Positions 54,440 to 63,872 of a stretch of DNA of 64,000 bases are shown here, in pieces. Positions within the stretch are counted from its first letter, which is position 1. Each line of letters starts with the position of its first letter. Origin of the DNA: Niveispirillum fermenti (lineage in GTDB: Bacteria > Pseudomonadota > Alphaproteobacteria > Azospirillales > Azospirillaceae). Location: contig NZ_JBLTXA010000018.1 in assembly GCF_048066175.1 (NCBI RefSeq), forward strand, positions 22,598 to 86,597, written 5' to 3'. Position numbers and translations under genes: made by a program. Below the pieces are notes generated by a model. The model was not told the origin of the DNA, did no database searches, and was given only the letters and a program-made list of their open reading frames with translations.

Positions 54440-54667
54440 TCAGTTACGCATACGCACCTGAGCGCCATTTTCCTTCATGATTTCCGCGAACTTGCGCCAC
54501 GAAAGCTGAAAATGATTAACCGAATTTCCTGAAGGCCAGAAGTCAATATTTCCCTTACTGATATGTATTTCTCCAATCTTTCCATCATGATCCGAAATCA
54601 TCAGAACCATGTCCTTTGACGATAACTCAAACTCTGGTATGCACTTTATGATAACTTCGTGAGCCAT
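54440..54667 (-). CDS. Small AT-rich gene of unknown function (75 aa)
   Basis: The ATG at 54667 has a strong GGAGGTCAA ribosome site. The 75-residue protein ends in a segment 'GNIDFWPSGNSVNHFQLSW' and 'KFAEIM', which I recall from small hypothetical proteins of proteobacteria without known function. The gene and flanks (about 54440-54840) are far richer in A and T than the surroundings, with codons such as TTA, ATA and AGA, suggesting horizontal origin. It lies between purQ and the S9 peptidase gene. Confidence 0.7.
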   Translation of the reverse strand: MAHEVIIKCIPEFELSSKDMVLMISDHDGKIGEIHISKGNIDFWPSGNSVNHFQLSWRKFAEIMKENGAQVRMRN

Positions 54668-54777
54668 TTTGACCTCCAAAATTGACCTCACACATATATC
54701 ACCACTTAGATTCTGCCACAACTCTCAATCTAAGAACACATATTGACGACAATTCGAAATTGACCAGAAATAAAATA

Positions 54778-54816
54778 GGCCATTTGATTGTATTTATTCA
54801 AAACAATCAAATGGCC
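54778..54816 (-). terminator. Terminator of the S9 peptidase gene
   Basis: GGCCATTTGATTG and CAATCAAATGGCC form a perfect 13-bp stem around a 13-nt loop, 23 nt after the stop; the minus strand then reads TATTTTATTTC. Confidence 0.8.
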
Positions 54817-54838
54817 ATTGAGTTATTTTGTATGTTTA

Positions 54839-56821
54839 TTACTTCTGCCCGAACACCCTCTGGAAGAACTGTGCCTGGGCCATCTGAGCCACGAACTGGT
54901 TGGACTTCTTGCGGAAGCCATGCCCCTCGTCCATGGCCAGGACATAGGCAACGTCACCACCGTTCCTGCGGATGGCAGCCACCATCTGCTCTGCCTCGCC
55001 CACCGGCACACGCGGATCGTTATAGCCCTGGATGACCAGCATGGGCTTGGTGATCTTGTCCACATTGGTCAGGGGGGAGATACGCTGAAGGAAGGCACGC
55101 ATCTCCGGATCGCGCTCGTCACCATATTCGGGACGGCGCAGGTCACGGCGATAGTCGGCCGTGGCTTCCAGGAAGGTAATGAAGTTGGAGATGCCGACCG
55201 TGTTGGCGCCGCCGGCCAGCCGGTCATTGTAATGGGTCATGGCCGCCAGCGTGACATAGCCGCCATAGGAGCCGCCGGCGATGACCACCCGGTCCTTGTC
55301 CAGGTCGGGACGGGTGGCGATCCAGTCGATCAGGGCGCCGATATCCTTGATGCTGTCTTCCCGCTTGAAGCCGTTATCCAGGCCCAGATAGGTCTTTCCG
55401 TATCCGTCGGAGCCCCGGATATTGGGCAGCAGCACGGCGGCCCCCAGCTCATTGGCCCAGAACTGCACCGTGGAACTGAAGGTCGGCCGGCTCTGCCCCT
55501 CCGGCCCGCCATGGGCAAGGATGATGACCGGCAGTTTGGCCGGCCCGTTCGTGGGCTTGTAGAGGAAGGACGGGATCTGGCGGGGCGTGCCGTCCACCTG
55601 GTCGAAGGTGGGGAACTGGATCAGTTCAGCATCGGCGAAATTGTCGGTGTTCAGGCCCCCGACCTCACTCCGGGTCCAGGGTTCGACCGCCCCCCTGGCC
55701 AGATCGACGACATAGACGTCGGCCGGCGCGGTCGGCCGGGTCAGCGACAGCGCCAAACGCTTGCCGTCGGGGCTGAAGGAAACGCCGCCGATCACCCCCT
55801 TGGGCAGGGTGGGCAGCTTGACGGGCTTCAGCGACTTCGTATCGATGACGCGCAGGGTGGACCAGCCCCCCTCGTTCAGCACATAGGCCAGGCGCCGGCC
55901 ATCATGCGACAGGGCTGCTTCCTCCACGTCCCAGGGATCGTCGGCGGTGATCCAGCGTGTCTGTCCCGACGCCAGATCGTGCAGGCCCAGACGCTTGAAC
56001 TCCCCCTCCTCGTCAGAGGTCAGGAATACGCCCCTGCCATCAGGGGTGAAGCCGATGCCGCCCAGCGCGATATCGTCGCGCTCCGGCTTGATGCGGGTGA
56101 TGGCGCCCGTGGCCACATCTACGACCGACAGATAGGATTTGGTGATGGCCAGATACTGGCCGACCAGCAGCTTGCCGTCATCCTGAGAGAAGGCGACAGC
56201 GCCGTAGGACCCCGTCTGCGCCACCAGGGGCGCCGCCGTGGCCGCATCCTTCAGGCCGGCGACATAGACGTCGGTGTTCCGGCCATCGCGGCGCGTGCTG
56301 GAAAAGGCGAAGCGGTCGCCCTTGTGGTTCCAGACCAGTCCCTGGTTGCGCGACTTGCCGTCGGTGATCAGCGTGGACACGCCCGTGGACATGTCCATGT
56401 GGAAGAACTGAAAATTCTCCGACCCGCCCTTGTCCCAGACATAGACGAGATCGCTGCTGTCGCGGGCCGGACGGAAGCTGGCGCGGGTGATCGGCTCGGC
56501 CGCGAAGGTGAGCTGCTGGCGCGCCATCATGGGGCCGGACACCAGATGGAGCTGTGCCGTCTCCCCGAACCGGGTGGAAATCAGGATGCCCTTGCCATCC
56601 GGCGTCCAGTCCAGAAACCCGGCCGAGCGCGCGTTCAGGTAGGCGGAAAGCCGCTCTCCCAGTGCCGCATCGATGGCGGGCACATTCTCCGTGACCAGAT
56701 TGCCGTTCTGCACCCGCTCCACCGCGGGGGCGCTGGCCTGGGCCAGCACGGGAGCCGTGGCTGTCAGAGCCATAACCAGGGCCAGGGCACTGCCCCGCGC
56801 CCAATGTCCGATAGTCCGCAC
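54839..56821 (-). CDS. S9-family prolyl oligopeptidase, exported
   Basis: The start is taken as GTG at 56821, preceded by AAGGAT, which gives a clean signal peptide (VRTIGHWARGSALALVMALT, cleavage near VLAQ). The 660-residue protein has an N-terminal beta-propeller (about 50-390) and a C-terminal hydrolase domain with Ser in GGSYGGYV, Asp in YNDPRVPV and His in MDEGHGF. It should cleave proline-containing or other short peptides in the periplasm. It has its own terminator. Confidence 0.92.
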   Translation of the reverse strand: MRTIGHWARGSALALVMALTATAPVLAQASAPAVERVQNGNLVTENVPAIDAALGERLSAYLNARSAGFLDWTPDGKGILISTRFGETAQLHLVSGPMMARQQLTFAAEPITRASFRPARDSSDLVYVWDKGGSENFQFFHMDMSTGVSTLITDGKSRNQGLVWNHKGDRFAFSSTRRDGRNTDVYVAGLKDAATAAPLVAQTGSYGAVAFSQDDGKLLVGQYLAITKSYLSVVDVATGAITRIKPERDDIALGGIGFTPDGRGVFLTSDEEGEFKRLGLHDLASGQTRWITADDPWDVEEAALSHDGRRLAYVLNEGGWSTLRVIDTKSLKPVKLPTLPKGVIGGVSFSPDGKRLALSLTRPTAPADVYVVDLARGAVEPWTRSEVGGLNTDNFADAELIQFPTFDQVDGTPRQIPSFLYKPTNGPAKLPVIILAHGGPEGQSRPTFSSTVQFWANELGAAVLLPNIRGSDGYGKTYLGLDNGFKREDSIKDIGALIDWIATRPDLDKDRVVIAGGSYGGYVTLAAMTHYNDRLAGGANTVGISNFITFLEATADYRRDLRRPEYGDERDPEMRAFLQRISPLTNVDKITKPMLVIQGYNDPRVPVGEAEQMVAAIRRNGGDVAYVLAMDEGHGFRKKSNQFVAQMAQAQFFQRVFGQK

Positions 56822-57056
56822 GTCTTTTATCCTTGTTTCTTCGCCAACCGGCGTGTCTGGATTGCGCGGCTGCCAGCCTAGCGCATCGCCATGGGGCTGC
56901 AAGGGGCCTGCTCCCCTTGAAATGATCCAGAAACAATTCTCCGCCCTCCCCGGCACCGGGCGGACGGGCGGGTCAGGCGGCACTGTATGGGCTTGGCATG
57001 GTCATCGGCCCAACTGTAAGCTATGGTTGCAAAACCACAACAGAACAGGACCTGAT

Positions 57057-57614
57057 ATGCTGGGGGCAGAGCATTTCGACAGGATCGTGGATTTCCTGCG
57101 CGGCATCGGGCTGCCGCTGGAGGTGGGGCCGTTCGGGCCGGAGGGCTTCCTGCCCGGCGTCACCATCCGGCAGGGGGTGATGCATGTCGATCCGGATCAT
57201 CTCCACGTATCCGGAGACCTGCTGCACGAGGCGGGGCACATTGCCATCGTGCCGGCCCGTCTGCGCCCCCTGCTGGGCACCAACCTGGAAACCAGCCTGC
57301 GCGAGGCGGCCGGCGACGACCCCGACCCGCAGGCGCGGATCGCGCTGATGCATACGGAAACGGCCGCCATCGCCTGGTCCTACGCCGCGATGAAGGCGCT
57401 GGACCTGCCGCCGGAAACCCTTTTCTTCGCAGGCGGCTACCGGCTGGAAGAACAACAGCGGGACCGGTTCATGTACCTGCTGGAAACAGGCAACCAGTTC
57501 GGCATCGCGCACCTGGCCATGCTGGGTATGACGGGGCCCTGCGGGGTCATGGCGCTGCTGCATCAAAACGGCCTGGCCCCGTTCCCGGCCATGACGCGCT
57601 GGCTATTGCACTGA
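57057..57614 (+). CDS. HEXXH-containing protein of unknown function (185 aa)
   Basis: The ATG at 57057 has AGGA upstream. The 185-residue protein carries HEAGH at residues 57-61 (LLHEAGHIAIVPA) and a downstream 'HTETAAIAWSYAAMKALDL' that could supply a third ligand. It has no signal peptide or membrane helix. The HEXXH suggests a cytoplasmic zinc metalloprotease, but no family can be named. Confidence 0.75.
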   Translation: MLGAEHFDRIVDFLRGIGLPLEVGPFGPEGFLPGVTIRQGVMHVDPDHLHVSGDLLHEAGHIAIVPARLRPLLGTNLETSLREAAGDDPDPQARIALMHTETAAIAWSYAAMKALDLPPETLFFAGGYRLEEQQRDRFMYLLETGNQFGIAHLAMLGMTGPCGVMALLHQNGLAPFPAMTRWLLH

Positions 57615-57625
57615 TGCCGGGGCGG

Positions 57626-58228
57626 CTACCAGCCGCCGCCGACCCAGGCTTCCAGTTCGCCCATCCGGTCCGCGCCCCAGAAGGGCTCGTCATCGACGAT
57701 GAAATAGGGCACGCCGAAAACGCCGCGGCCGATGGCCGCTTCCGTTTCCACGCGCAGCCGCTCCTTCACCGACGGGTCGGCCAGCCCGGCTTCCACGGCC
57801 GCCCGGTCCAGCCCCAGCCCGGCAGCCACATCCAGAACATTCTCCGGCATGGCCATGTCGCGGCCGTCGGCCCAATGGGCGTTGAAGACGGCATGGGCCA
57901 GGGCCACAGGTGAATGTTCGCCGCCCACGGCGTCCAGCCAGTAGAAAGCCCGCGATGCCGCCAGCGACGCGAAGGGGGATGGCAGCGGGTGGGCCAGCGG
58001 CACCCCCAGCCGCCGGGCGCAGCGCGGCACGTCGCGGCGCAGGTAGTCACCCTGCAGGGGCTTGGCCAGGTTGGGAACACCGCCCGTCACCTTCAGCACG
58101 GCCCCCATCAGGATGGCGCGCCAGTGCAACGGCCGATCCAGCCGGGCGGCCAGCGCCTCCACCTGCGTGGCCGCCAGATAGGCATAGGGAGAGGCGAAAT
58201 CGAAATAGAACTCGATGGGGGCCTTCAT
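57626..58228 (-). CDS. 2-hydroxychromene-2-carboxylate isomerase-family protein (DsbA fold)
   Basis: The 200-residue protein starts at ATG 58228 and opens 'IEFYFDFASPYAYLAATQVE', the DsbA/kappa-GST fold start with the catalytic Ser of SPYAY. It ends in 'GVFGVPYFIVDDEPFWGADR', containing the cis-Pro loop VPYF. Family members isomerise hydroxychromene carboxylates using glutathione in naphthalene-like degradation, but many have other roles. It lies 28 nt after the short-chain dehydrogenase gene on the same strand. Confidence 0.9.
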   Translation of the reverse strand: MKAPIEFYFDFASPYAYLAATQVEALAARLDRPLHWRAILMGAVLKVTGGVPNLAKPLQGDYLRRDVPRCARRLGVPLAHPLPSPFASLAASRAFYWLDAVGGEHSPVALAHAVFNAHWADGRDMAMPENVLDVAAGLGLDRAAVEAGLADPSVKERLRVETEAAIGRGVFGVPYFIVDDEPFWGADRMGELEAWVGGGW

Positions 58229-58256
58229 GCGACGCTTGTCCTTTCCGGACCAGGGA

Positions 58257-58937
58257 TCACCAGGGGATGCGACGACCGTCGAAGCCGAAAAAGGCACCGC
58301 TGTCGGCCGGACCGGCCCCGGCGATGACCCGGCGCATGCCGGCCACCGAGTCCGGCGGCTTCACAGGTGCCTTGGGACCGCCCATGTCGGTCTGCACCCA
58401 GCCGGGATGCAGGACGATGCAGGTGATCCCGTCATCACGCCAATCCACGGCAAGGCAGCGATTGCCCATGTTCACGGCCGCCTTCGACGCACGGTAGGCG
58501 TACAGGCCGGCCCCTTCATTCTCTGTGATGGAGCCAAGCTGGCTGGACAGCGTCACCACCTTCGCCCCCGCCGCCAGCGAGGGTTTCAGGGCCTGGGCCA
58601 GCAGGATGGGCGCCAGCGCATTGACCTGCAGGGTCTGCATCCAGCCTGCCACGTCGATACGCTCCTTCGACTGGTCGGGACCCTCCGGTCCCATCACGCC
58701 GGCATTGTTGATCAGCAGATCGACCCGCCGGCCGGCCAGTCCATCCGCGAAGGCCCGGATGGACAGCGGGTCATCCACCCGCAGTTCCACAACCTCCACC
58801 CCCTTCAGCCCCGCCAGATCCCCGGCCTTGCCCGGATCACGGACGCCGGCGACGATGGTCCAGCCATCGGCGGCATATTGCCGGACGAATTCCAGCCCGA
58901 TGCCGCGATTGGCACCGGATATGACAAGTACGGGCAT
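58257..58937 (-). CDS. Short-chain dehydrogenase/reductase
   Basis: The 226-residue protein has the NAD(P) motif ISGANRGIGLEF, NNAG at about residue 78-81, the catalytic Tyr-x-x-x-Lys as YAYRASKAAVN, and the 'HPGWVQTDMGG' segment, so it is a C-factor-like small SDR. GGAGG precedes the ATG. Its substrate is unknown; it is likely co-transcribed with the DsbA-fold isomerase. Confidence 0.92.
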   Translation of the reverse strand: MPVLVISGANRGIGLEFVRQYAADGWTIVAGVRDPGKAGDLAGLKGVEVVELRVDDPLSIRAFADGLAGRRVDLLINNAGVMGPEGPDQSKERIDVAGWMQTLQVNALAPILLAQALKPSLAAGAKVVTLSSQLGSITENEGAGLYAYRASKAAVNMGNRCLAVDWRDDGITCIVLHPGWVQTDMGGPKAPVKPPDSVAGMRRVIAGAGPADSGAFFGFDGRRIPW

Positions 58938-59081
58938 GACGCCTCCCTCTGCGCTACGGGGCGATGGATCGCATCCAGACTATGCCCGATGCCGCCGGCC
59001 GCCAAGGCCGGCACACCAGACCGGACCCCATATCAGGGGAAACAGGTGGCCGGGCCACCGGTTCCCGCCACCGTCCCCCCT

Positions 59082-59159
59082 CCCCGACCACCCGCCGGGG
59101 CGGGTGTCATGGTCAGATGGCCCCGACCACCCGCCAGGGCGGGTGTCATGGTCAGATGG
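59082..59159. repeat. Two tandem 39-bp repeats across the 3' end of the RsbW-like gene
   Basis: The unit runs 59082-59120 and again 59121-59159 with one difference; each holds the small hairpin CACCCGCC..GGCGGGTG. The second copy overlaps the last codons and stop of the gene at 59152. The stop codon (TGA at 59152-59154) and its surroundings are thus duplicated downstream. Confidence 0.8.
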
Positions 59160-59886
59160 CAAAGACCAGCGTGGCCGTGCGCCCGCCATCGGTGACCGTC
59201 AGGCCGGACGACATCACCCGCATGATCTCCAGCCCCCGACCCGACTTCGCCTCCACATTGACGGGGGGTCGGATGGCGGCGGGGTCGTATCCGGCCCCCT
59301 GGTCACTGATGCTGATATGCAGCAAGCCGTCGGCCAGCCAGACGAAGACATCGATGCGCCGGGCCGCCCGCTCGGGATCGGCCAGGGTTGCCGTCAGGCG
59401 CTGGCAGAAGGCATCGAACTGCCGGGGGTCATCGACCAGGGAACCGCCCATGGCCAGGTTCCCATGCAGGACGGCATTGATGATCGCCTCGTGCAGCGAC
59501 AATTCCACATCATGGCGCAGCGCCGCCGGCAGCATGCCGCGGGCCAGCAGTCCCTCGCAAATCTGGGCGGCGGTATCCAGCGTCCAGGCCAGCCGCGTGG
59601 TCATGGAGATCAGCAGCCGTCCACCGTCCAGTGCCGCACGCAACGCCCCCACGGGCAGGGTTCCGGGCGGCCCCTGTTCCACGATGGCGGCACTATTCCC
59701 GCGCAAAGCCGTCACCAGCTCGACCGCCGCCCCCTCCGCCGTCACCCGGACCCGGGCGGCGTCGGGGATGGTGGCACCGGGCCGCGCTAAGGGCAGGCCC
59801 AGTTCCACTGCGATTCGGCTGCGTTCCGCCTCGTCTAGCGTGTCACCGGCCACCTGGAAATCCATCTTCCCCCCGCCTTCTGTCAT
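59152..59886 (-). CDS. RsbW-like ATP-binding (HATPase_c) protein
   Basis: The 244-residue protein has an N-terminal region without a clear family and a C-terminal GHKL ATPase domain with the N box (LHEAIINAVLHGN), G1 (ISDQGAGYDP) and G2 (KSGRGLEIMRVM). This matches anti-sigma/serine-kinase ATPases of the RsbW type and not a sensor kinase, as no His-phosphorylation helix is seen. It overlaps the upstream coiled-coil gene as ATGA, so its input may be the two membrane proteins. Confidence 0.85.
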   Translation of the reverse strand: MTEGGGKMDFQVAGDTLDEAERSRIAVELGLPLARPGATIPDAARVRVTAEGAAVELVTALRGNSAAIVEQGPPGTLPVGALRAALDGGRLLISMTTRLAWTLDTAAQICEGLLARGMLPAALRHDVELSLHEAIINAVLHGNLAMGGSLVDDPRQFDAFCQRLTATLADPERAARRIDVFVWLADGLLHISISDQGAGYDPAAIRPPVNVEAKSGRGLEIMRVMSSGLTVTDGGRTATLVFAI

Positions 59887-60452
59887 GCGCCGCGCCCGGA
59901 TGGGTCTACCGCGACCGACCCGCCGCCGTCATCCGTCAGATCGACGATGGCTGGTGCGCCAATGATGAAACCATCACCGGGCCGATACTGCGTCCCGACC
60001 CGCAGGGCCAGATCATCGCCCGAGCGTGCGAATCCGTACAGCCTCTTTCCGTCGGCCCAGCCGCCACCCGACTGGCGGCCCGCAGCGAGGGCGGGATTTG
60101 TGACCAGAACGGACCAGAGCCGGTCGAATCGCTGCCACTCGCCATCGATCATGGTCACCGTGCGGCGGGGCTGGGCCCGCAGCCGCTCGATGCGGCCTTC
60201 TGCCGTGGCGATGACACTGGTCATCAGGCTGATATGGTGGTCCGCCTCATCCAGCGCCTGACGAATCGCCGTCTCCTCCCGCTTGGCATGGCGCAGGGCG
60301 GCGGCAACCATGTTCTTCTCGTCCACCGCGCGGGACAGCTTGCGCTCCGTGGTGCGGATGACGCGCATGATGCGGCGGGCCGCCATGACCAGGGCCGATC
60401 CGGCGATGGCCAGGGCGAACAGGTTGGTCAGGTTCATCCAGGTAACCATCAT
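59883..60452 (-). CDS. Membrane-anchored coiled-coil protein B
   Basis: The 189-residue protein has one N-terminal transmembrane helix (about residues 8-28), a coiled coil (about 30-95) and a soluble C-terminal domain ending in 'YRPGDGFIIGAPAIVDL'. The C-terminal domain resembles that of the next protein ('PADDGFMILDF'), so the two are paralogues. It overlaps the upstream gene by 4 nt and the ATPase gene by 4 nt. No family is recognised. Confidence 0.8.
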   Translation of the reverse strand: MMVTWMNLTNLFALAIAGSALVMAARRIMRVIRTTERKLSRAVDEKNMVAAALRHAKREETAIRQALDEADHHISLMTSVIATAEGRIERLRAQPRRTVTMIDGEWQRFDRLWSVLVTNPALAAGRQSGGGWADGKRLYGFARSGDDLALRVGTQYRPGDGFIIGAPAIVDLTDDGGGSVAVDPSGRGA

Positions 60453-61006
60453 GGCCGCGCCGCCGTGCTGCCGGCCGATGCGAAATCCAGGATCATGAAC
60501 CCGTCATCGGCGGGAAAGGCCGCCGACAGCATCTGACGCGCCACCCGCTCGGCGGGTGCCCAGACGCGGATATTGTTGCCGTAACGCCAGATGACGGGGG
60601 CGCTGTCGAAGTCACGCGCCGACTGGTCGGCCAGGCGCCGATTGGCAAGCCTGGCCGTGAACAACTGATCGGCCACGCCCTGCTGGCCCCGTTCGTGCCA
60701 GACCTCCACCCGCTCACGCTCCACGGCAGCCAGGGTCATCTCCAGCCGGCTCAACTGCGATTTCATGCGGAAACGCTCGGCATTGCGCCGGTCGCGGTGG
60801 GCGGCCTGAACGCGGTTCGTCTCCCGCAGCCGGGCCAGGGCCACCTGCCCTTCGGCGATCTCGCGCCGTATCTTCTGATGGTCGGCGACCCATTCATAGA
60901 TGTCGGGGATCACCACCCGCAGCATTTCCAGGATCACGGCGGCGACCAGACTGGCCGCGGCGGTGGACAGGATCACGACGTCGGCCGCCGACAATTCCAG
61001 ATACAT
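60449..61006 (-). CDS. Membrane-anchored coiled-coil protein A
   Basis: The 185-residue protein has an N-terminal transmembrane helix (about residues 8-30), a charged coiled coil (about 42-105), and a C-terminal domain with 'WRYGNNIRVWAPAERVARQM' and the ending 'FPADDGFMILDFASA'. It is the first gene of the three-gene operon and the paralogue of protein B. Function unknown; a membrane sensor or scaffold for the ATPase is an inference. Confidence 0.8.
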   Translation of the reverse strand: MYLELSAADVVILSTAAASLVAAVILEMLRVVIPDIYEWVADHQKIRREIAEGQVALARLRETNRVQAAHRDRRNAERFRMKSQLSRLEMTLAAVERERVEVWHERGQQGVADQLFTARLANRRLADQSARDFDSAPVIWRYGNNIRVWAPAERVARQMLSAAFPADDGFMILDFASAGSTAARP

Positions 61007-61202
61007 TGCACCTCCCGCCTGCCCGCGCGAATTGCGGTCCCTCCGATGGGGTACAATGATAGGGTGGTTGTATGAAAGTGCGTGTTAAATTTTTCACCCC
61101 TCGTGACCGCCGATGCCCTATCCTGCCCGGCAATCGCGCGGGGGGGCCGCGCGGGGGGGCGGAGACCGCCTCCGCGCCCTCTGACATTTAGGGATGCTGG
61201 TC

Positions 61203-63854
61203 ATGGACAAGGGTTCGCCGAAGGCCATCCTGTTGAAGGATTATGTCGCCCCGGCCTGGTGGATCGATACGGTCGATCTGTCGTTCGATCTGCATGAGGG
61301 GGAGACGATCGTCACCGCCCGTCTGGGCATCCGCCGCAACCATGAAGTGCCGCGCGGCCCGCTCGTGCTGGACGGACAGGAGCTGGAGCTGCTGTCTGTC
61401 GCCGTCGGCAGCCGGCCGCTGGGACCCGATGATTATGCCTGCACCCCCGACCACCTGACCCTGAACGACCTGCCGGACGACGGGGCGGTGGTGGAGATGG
61501 TGACCCGCATCCACCCGGAAAGCAACACGGCGCTGGAAGGGCTATACAAATCCTCGGGCAATTACTGCACCCAGTGCGAGGCGGAGGGTTTTCGCAAGAT
61601 CACCTATTTCCAGGACCGTCCCGATGTGATGGCGACGTACCGCGTGCGGGTGGAGGCGAACCGGCAGGCCTATCCCGTGCTGCTGTCGAACGGCAATCTG
61701 GTGGACCAGGGGGATGCGGCGGACGGCCGCCATTGGGCCCTTTGGGAGGACCCCTGGCCCAAGCCCTGCTACCTGTTCGCGCTGGTGGCCGGCAAGCTGG
61801 TCCATATCGAGGACCGGTACCGCACCCGGTCCGGCCGCGACGTCGCGCTGCGCATCTATGTGGAGCCGGGGAACGAGGACAAGTGCGGCCACGCCATGGA
61901 AAGCCTGATCAAGTCCATGCGCTGGGACGAGGAGGCCTATGGCCTGGAATATGATCTGGACATTTTCAACATCGTAGCCGTCGGCGATTTCAACATGGGC
62001 GCCATGGAGAACAAGTCGCTCAACATCTTCAACACGAAATACATCCTGGCCCGCCCCGACACGGCCACCGATACCGATTTCCTGGGCATCGAGACCGTGG
62101 TGGCGCATGAATATTTCCATAATTGGACAGGCAACCGCGTCACCTGCCGCGACTGGTTCCAGCTTTCGCTGAAGGAAGGGCTGACCGTTTTCCGCGACCA
62201 GCAGTTCAGCGCGGACATGAATTCGGCCCCCGTGAAGCGCATCCAGGACGTGACGCGGCTACGTCAGGTGCAGTTCGCAGAGGATGCGGGCCCCACGGCC
62301 CATCCCGTGCGACCCGAAAGCTATATCGAGATCAACAACTTCTACACGCCCACGGTTTACGAGAAGGGGGCGGAGGTCCTGCGCATGTACCATACGCTGC
62401 TGGGCGCGGCGGGTTATCGGCGCGGTATCGACCTCTATTTTGCCCGCCATGACGGTCAGGCCGTGACGACGGATGATTTCCTGGCCGCCATGCGCGACGC
62501 GAACCCCGACAGGGCCGTCGACTGGGATCAGTTCCGCCGCTGGTATGCCCAGGCCGGCACGCCCGCCGTCAGCGGGGAAGGCACCTATGACGCACCGTCG
62601 CGCACCTACCGCCTGACCCTGCGCCAGACCCTGGCCCCCACGCCCGGCCAGCCGGATAAGCGGCCCATGCTGATCCCCGTTTCCATGGGGCTGGTCGGCC
62701 CCGATGGCCGCGACCTGCCGCTGAAGCTGGCCGGGGAGGACGAGGCCGTGACGGGCACCCGCGTCCTGGCCCTGCGGGAGGCGGAGCAGGACTTCACCTT
62801 CACCGGCGTGGCGGCGTCCCCCGTGCCGTCGCTGTTCCGCGGCTTTTCCGCGCCGGTCAAGCTGAGCTTCGACTATACGGATGCCGACCTGACATTCCTG
62901 ATGGCCCATGACAGCGACCCGTTCAACCGGTGGGAAGCGGGGCAGACGCTGGCGGCCCGCCTGCTGCTGGGCCTGGTGGCCGATCGGGCGGCCGGCCACG
63001 ACATGATCGTGCCGGCCAGCTTCGTCGACGCCATCGGCCAGACGCTGAGCCGGGCGGGCGAGGACCCGGCCTTCACGGCCCTGGCGCTGACCCTGCCGTC
63101 GGAGAACTATCTGGGCCAGTTGATGGGCGTGATCGATGTGGATGGTATCCATGCCGCGCGCGAACTGGTCCGCGGCACGATAGGCCGCAGCCATCGCGCT
63201 TCATTGCTGGCCACCTATCACGGCAATGCCGGGCAGGGCGCGTTCAGCGTCAGCCCCGAAGCCATCGGCCGTCGCGCCGTGAAGAATGCCGCGCTGGCCT
63301 ATCTGATGGCGGCCGGGGACGGGGAAGGCCGGGCACTGGCGCTGGCGCAGTACCGCACGGCCACGGGCATGACGGACGTGATCGCCGCGCTGGCCCTGAT
63401 CGCAGACAGCGACATGCCGGAACGGGCCGACGCCCTCTCCGCCTTCGCCGCCAAATGGCGGCAGGAGCCGCTGGTCATGGATAAATGGTTCATGATCCAG
63501 GCCACCTCGGCTCGCCCCGAGACGCTGGCCGAAGTGAGGGCGCTGCTGTCGCACCCCGGCTTCAACATCCGCAATCCGAACAAGGTCTATGCGCTGATCG
63601 GCGCGTTCACGGGCAATGCCGTGGCCTTCCACGCCGCGGGCGGGGCCGGTTACGAATTCCTGGCCGACCGCGTGATCGAGCTGAACCGCCTGAACCCGCA
63701 GGTGGCCAGCCGCATGGCCAAGGCCTTCGCCCGCTGGCGCAATTATGATGCGGAACGGCAGGCCGCCGCCAAGGTGGCGCTGGAACGGGTGGCCCATACG
63801 CCGGACCTGTCGCGCGACGTGTACGAGATCGTCTCCCGCAGCCTGGAAGGCTGA
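61203..63854 (+). CDS. pepN: Aminopeptidase N (M1 family)
   Basis: The 883-residue protein has the exopeptidase motif GAMEN ('FNMGAMENKSLNIFNTKY'), the zinc site HEYFHNW with the downstream Glu in 'LKEGLTVFRDQQF', and a catalytic Tyr region 'TPTVYEKGAEVLRMY', plus Ig-like and helical C-terminal domains in a full-length PepN. The start is taken as ATG 61203 because AGGG lies 9 nt upstream; an ATG at 61194 is immediately after that AGGG and is less likely. Confidence 0.97.
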   Translation: MDKGSPKAILLKDYVAPAWWIDTVDLSFDLHEGETIVTARLGIRRNHEVPRGPLVLDGQELELLSVAVGSRPLGPDDYACTPDHLTLNDLPDDGAVVEMVTRIHPESNTALEGLYKSSGNYCTQCEAEGFRKITYFQDRPDVMATYRVRVEANRQAYPVLLSNGNLVDQGDAADGRHWALWEDPWPKPCYLFALVAGKLVHIEDRYRTRSGRDVALRIYVEPGNEDKCGHAMESLIKSMRWDEEAYGLEYDLDIFNIVAVGDFNMGAMENKSLNIFNTKYILARPDTATDTDFLGIETVVAHEYFHNWTGNRVTCRDWFQLSLKEGLTVFRDQQFSADMNSAPVKRIQDVTRLRQVQFAEDAGPTAHPVRPESYIEINNFYTPTVYEKGAEVLRMYHTLLGAAGYRRGIDLYFARHDGQAVTTDDFLAAMRDANPDRAVDWDQFRRWYAQAGTPAVSGEGTYDAPSRTYRLTLRQTLAPTPGQPDKRPMLIPVSMGLVGPDGRDLPLKLAGEDEAVTGTRVLALREAEQDFTFTGVAASPVPSLFRGFSAPVKLSFDYTDADLTFLMAHDSDPFNRWEAGQTLAARLLLGLVADRAAGHDMIVPASFVDAIGQTLSRAGEDPAFTALALTLPSENYLGQLMGVIDVDGIHAARELVRGTIGRSHRASLLATYHGNAGQGAFSVSPEAIGRRAVKNAALAYLMAAGDGEGRALALAQYRTATGMTDVIAALALIADSDMPERADALSAFAAKWRQEPLVMDKWFMIQATSARPETLAEVRALLSHPGFNIRNPNKVYALIGAFTGNAVAFHAAGGAGYEFLADRVIELNRLNPQVASRMAKAFARWRNYDAERQAAAKVALERVAHTPDLSRDVYEIVSRSLEG

Positions 63855-63872
63855 TATTCTTTGATTTCCACC

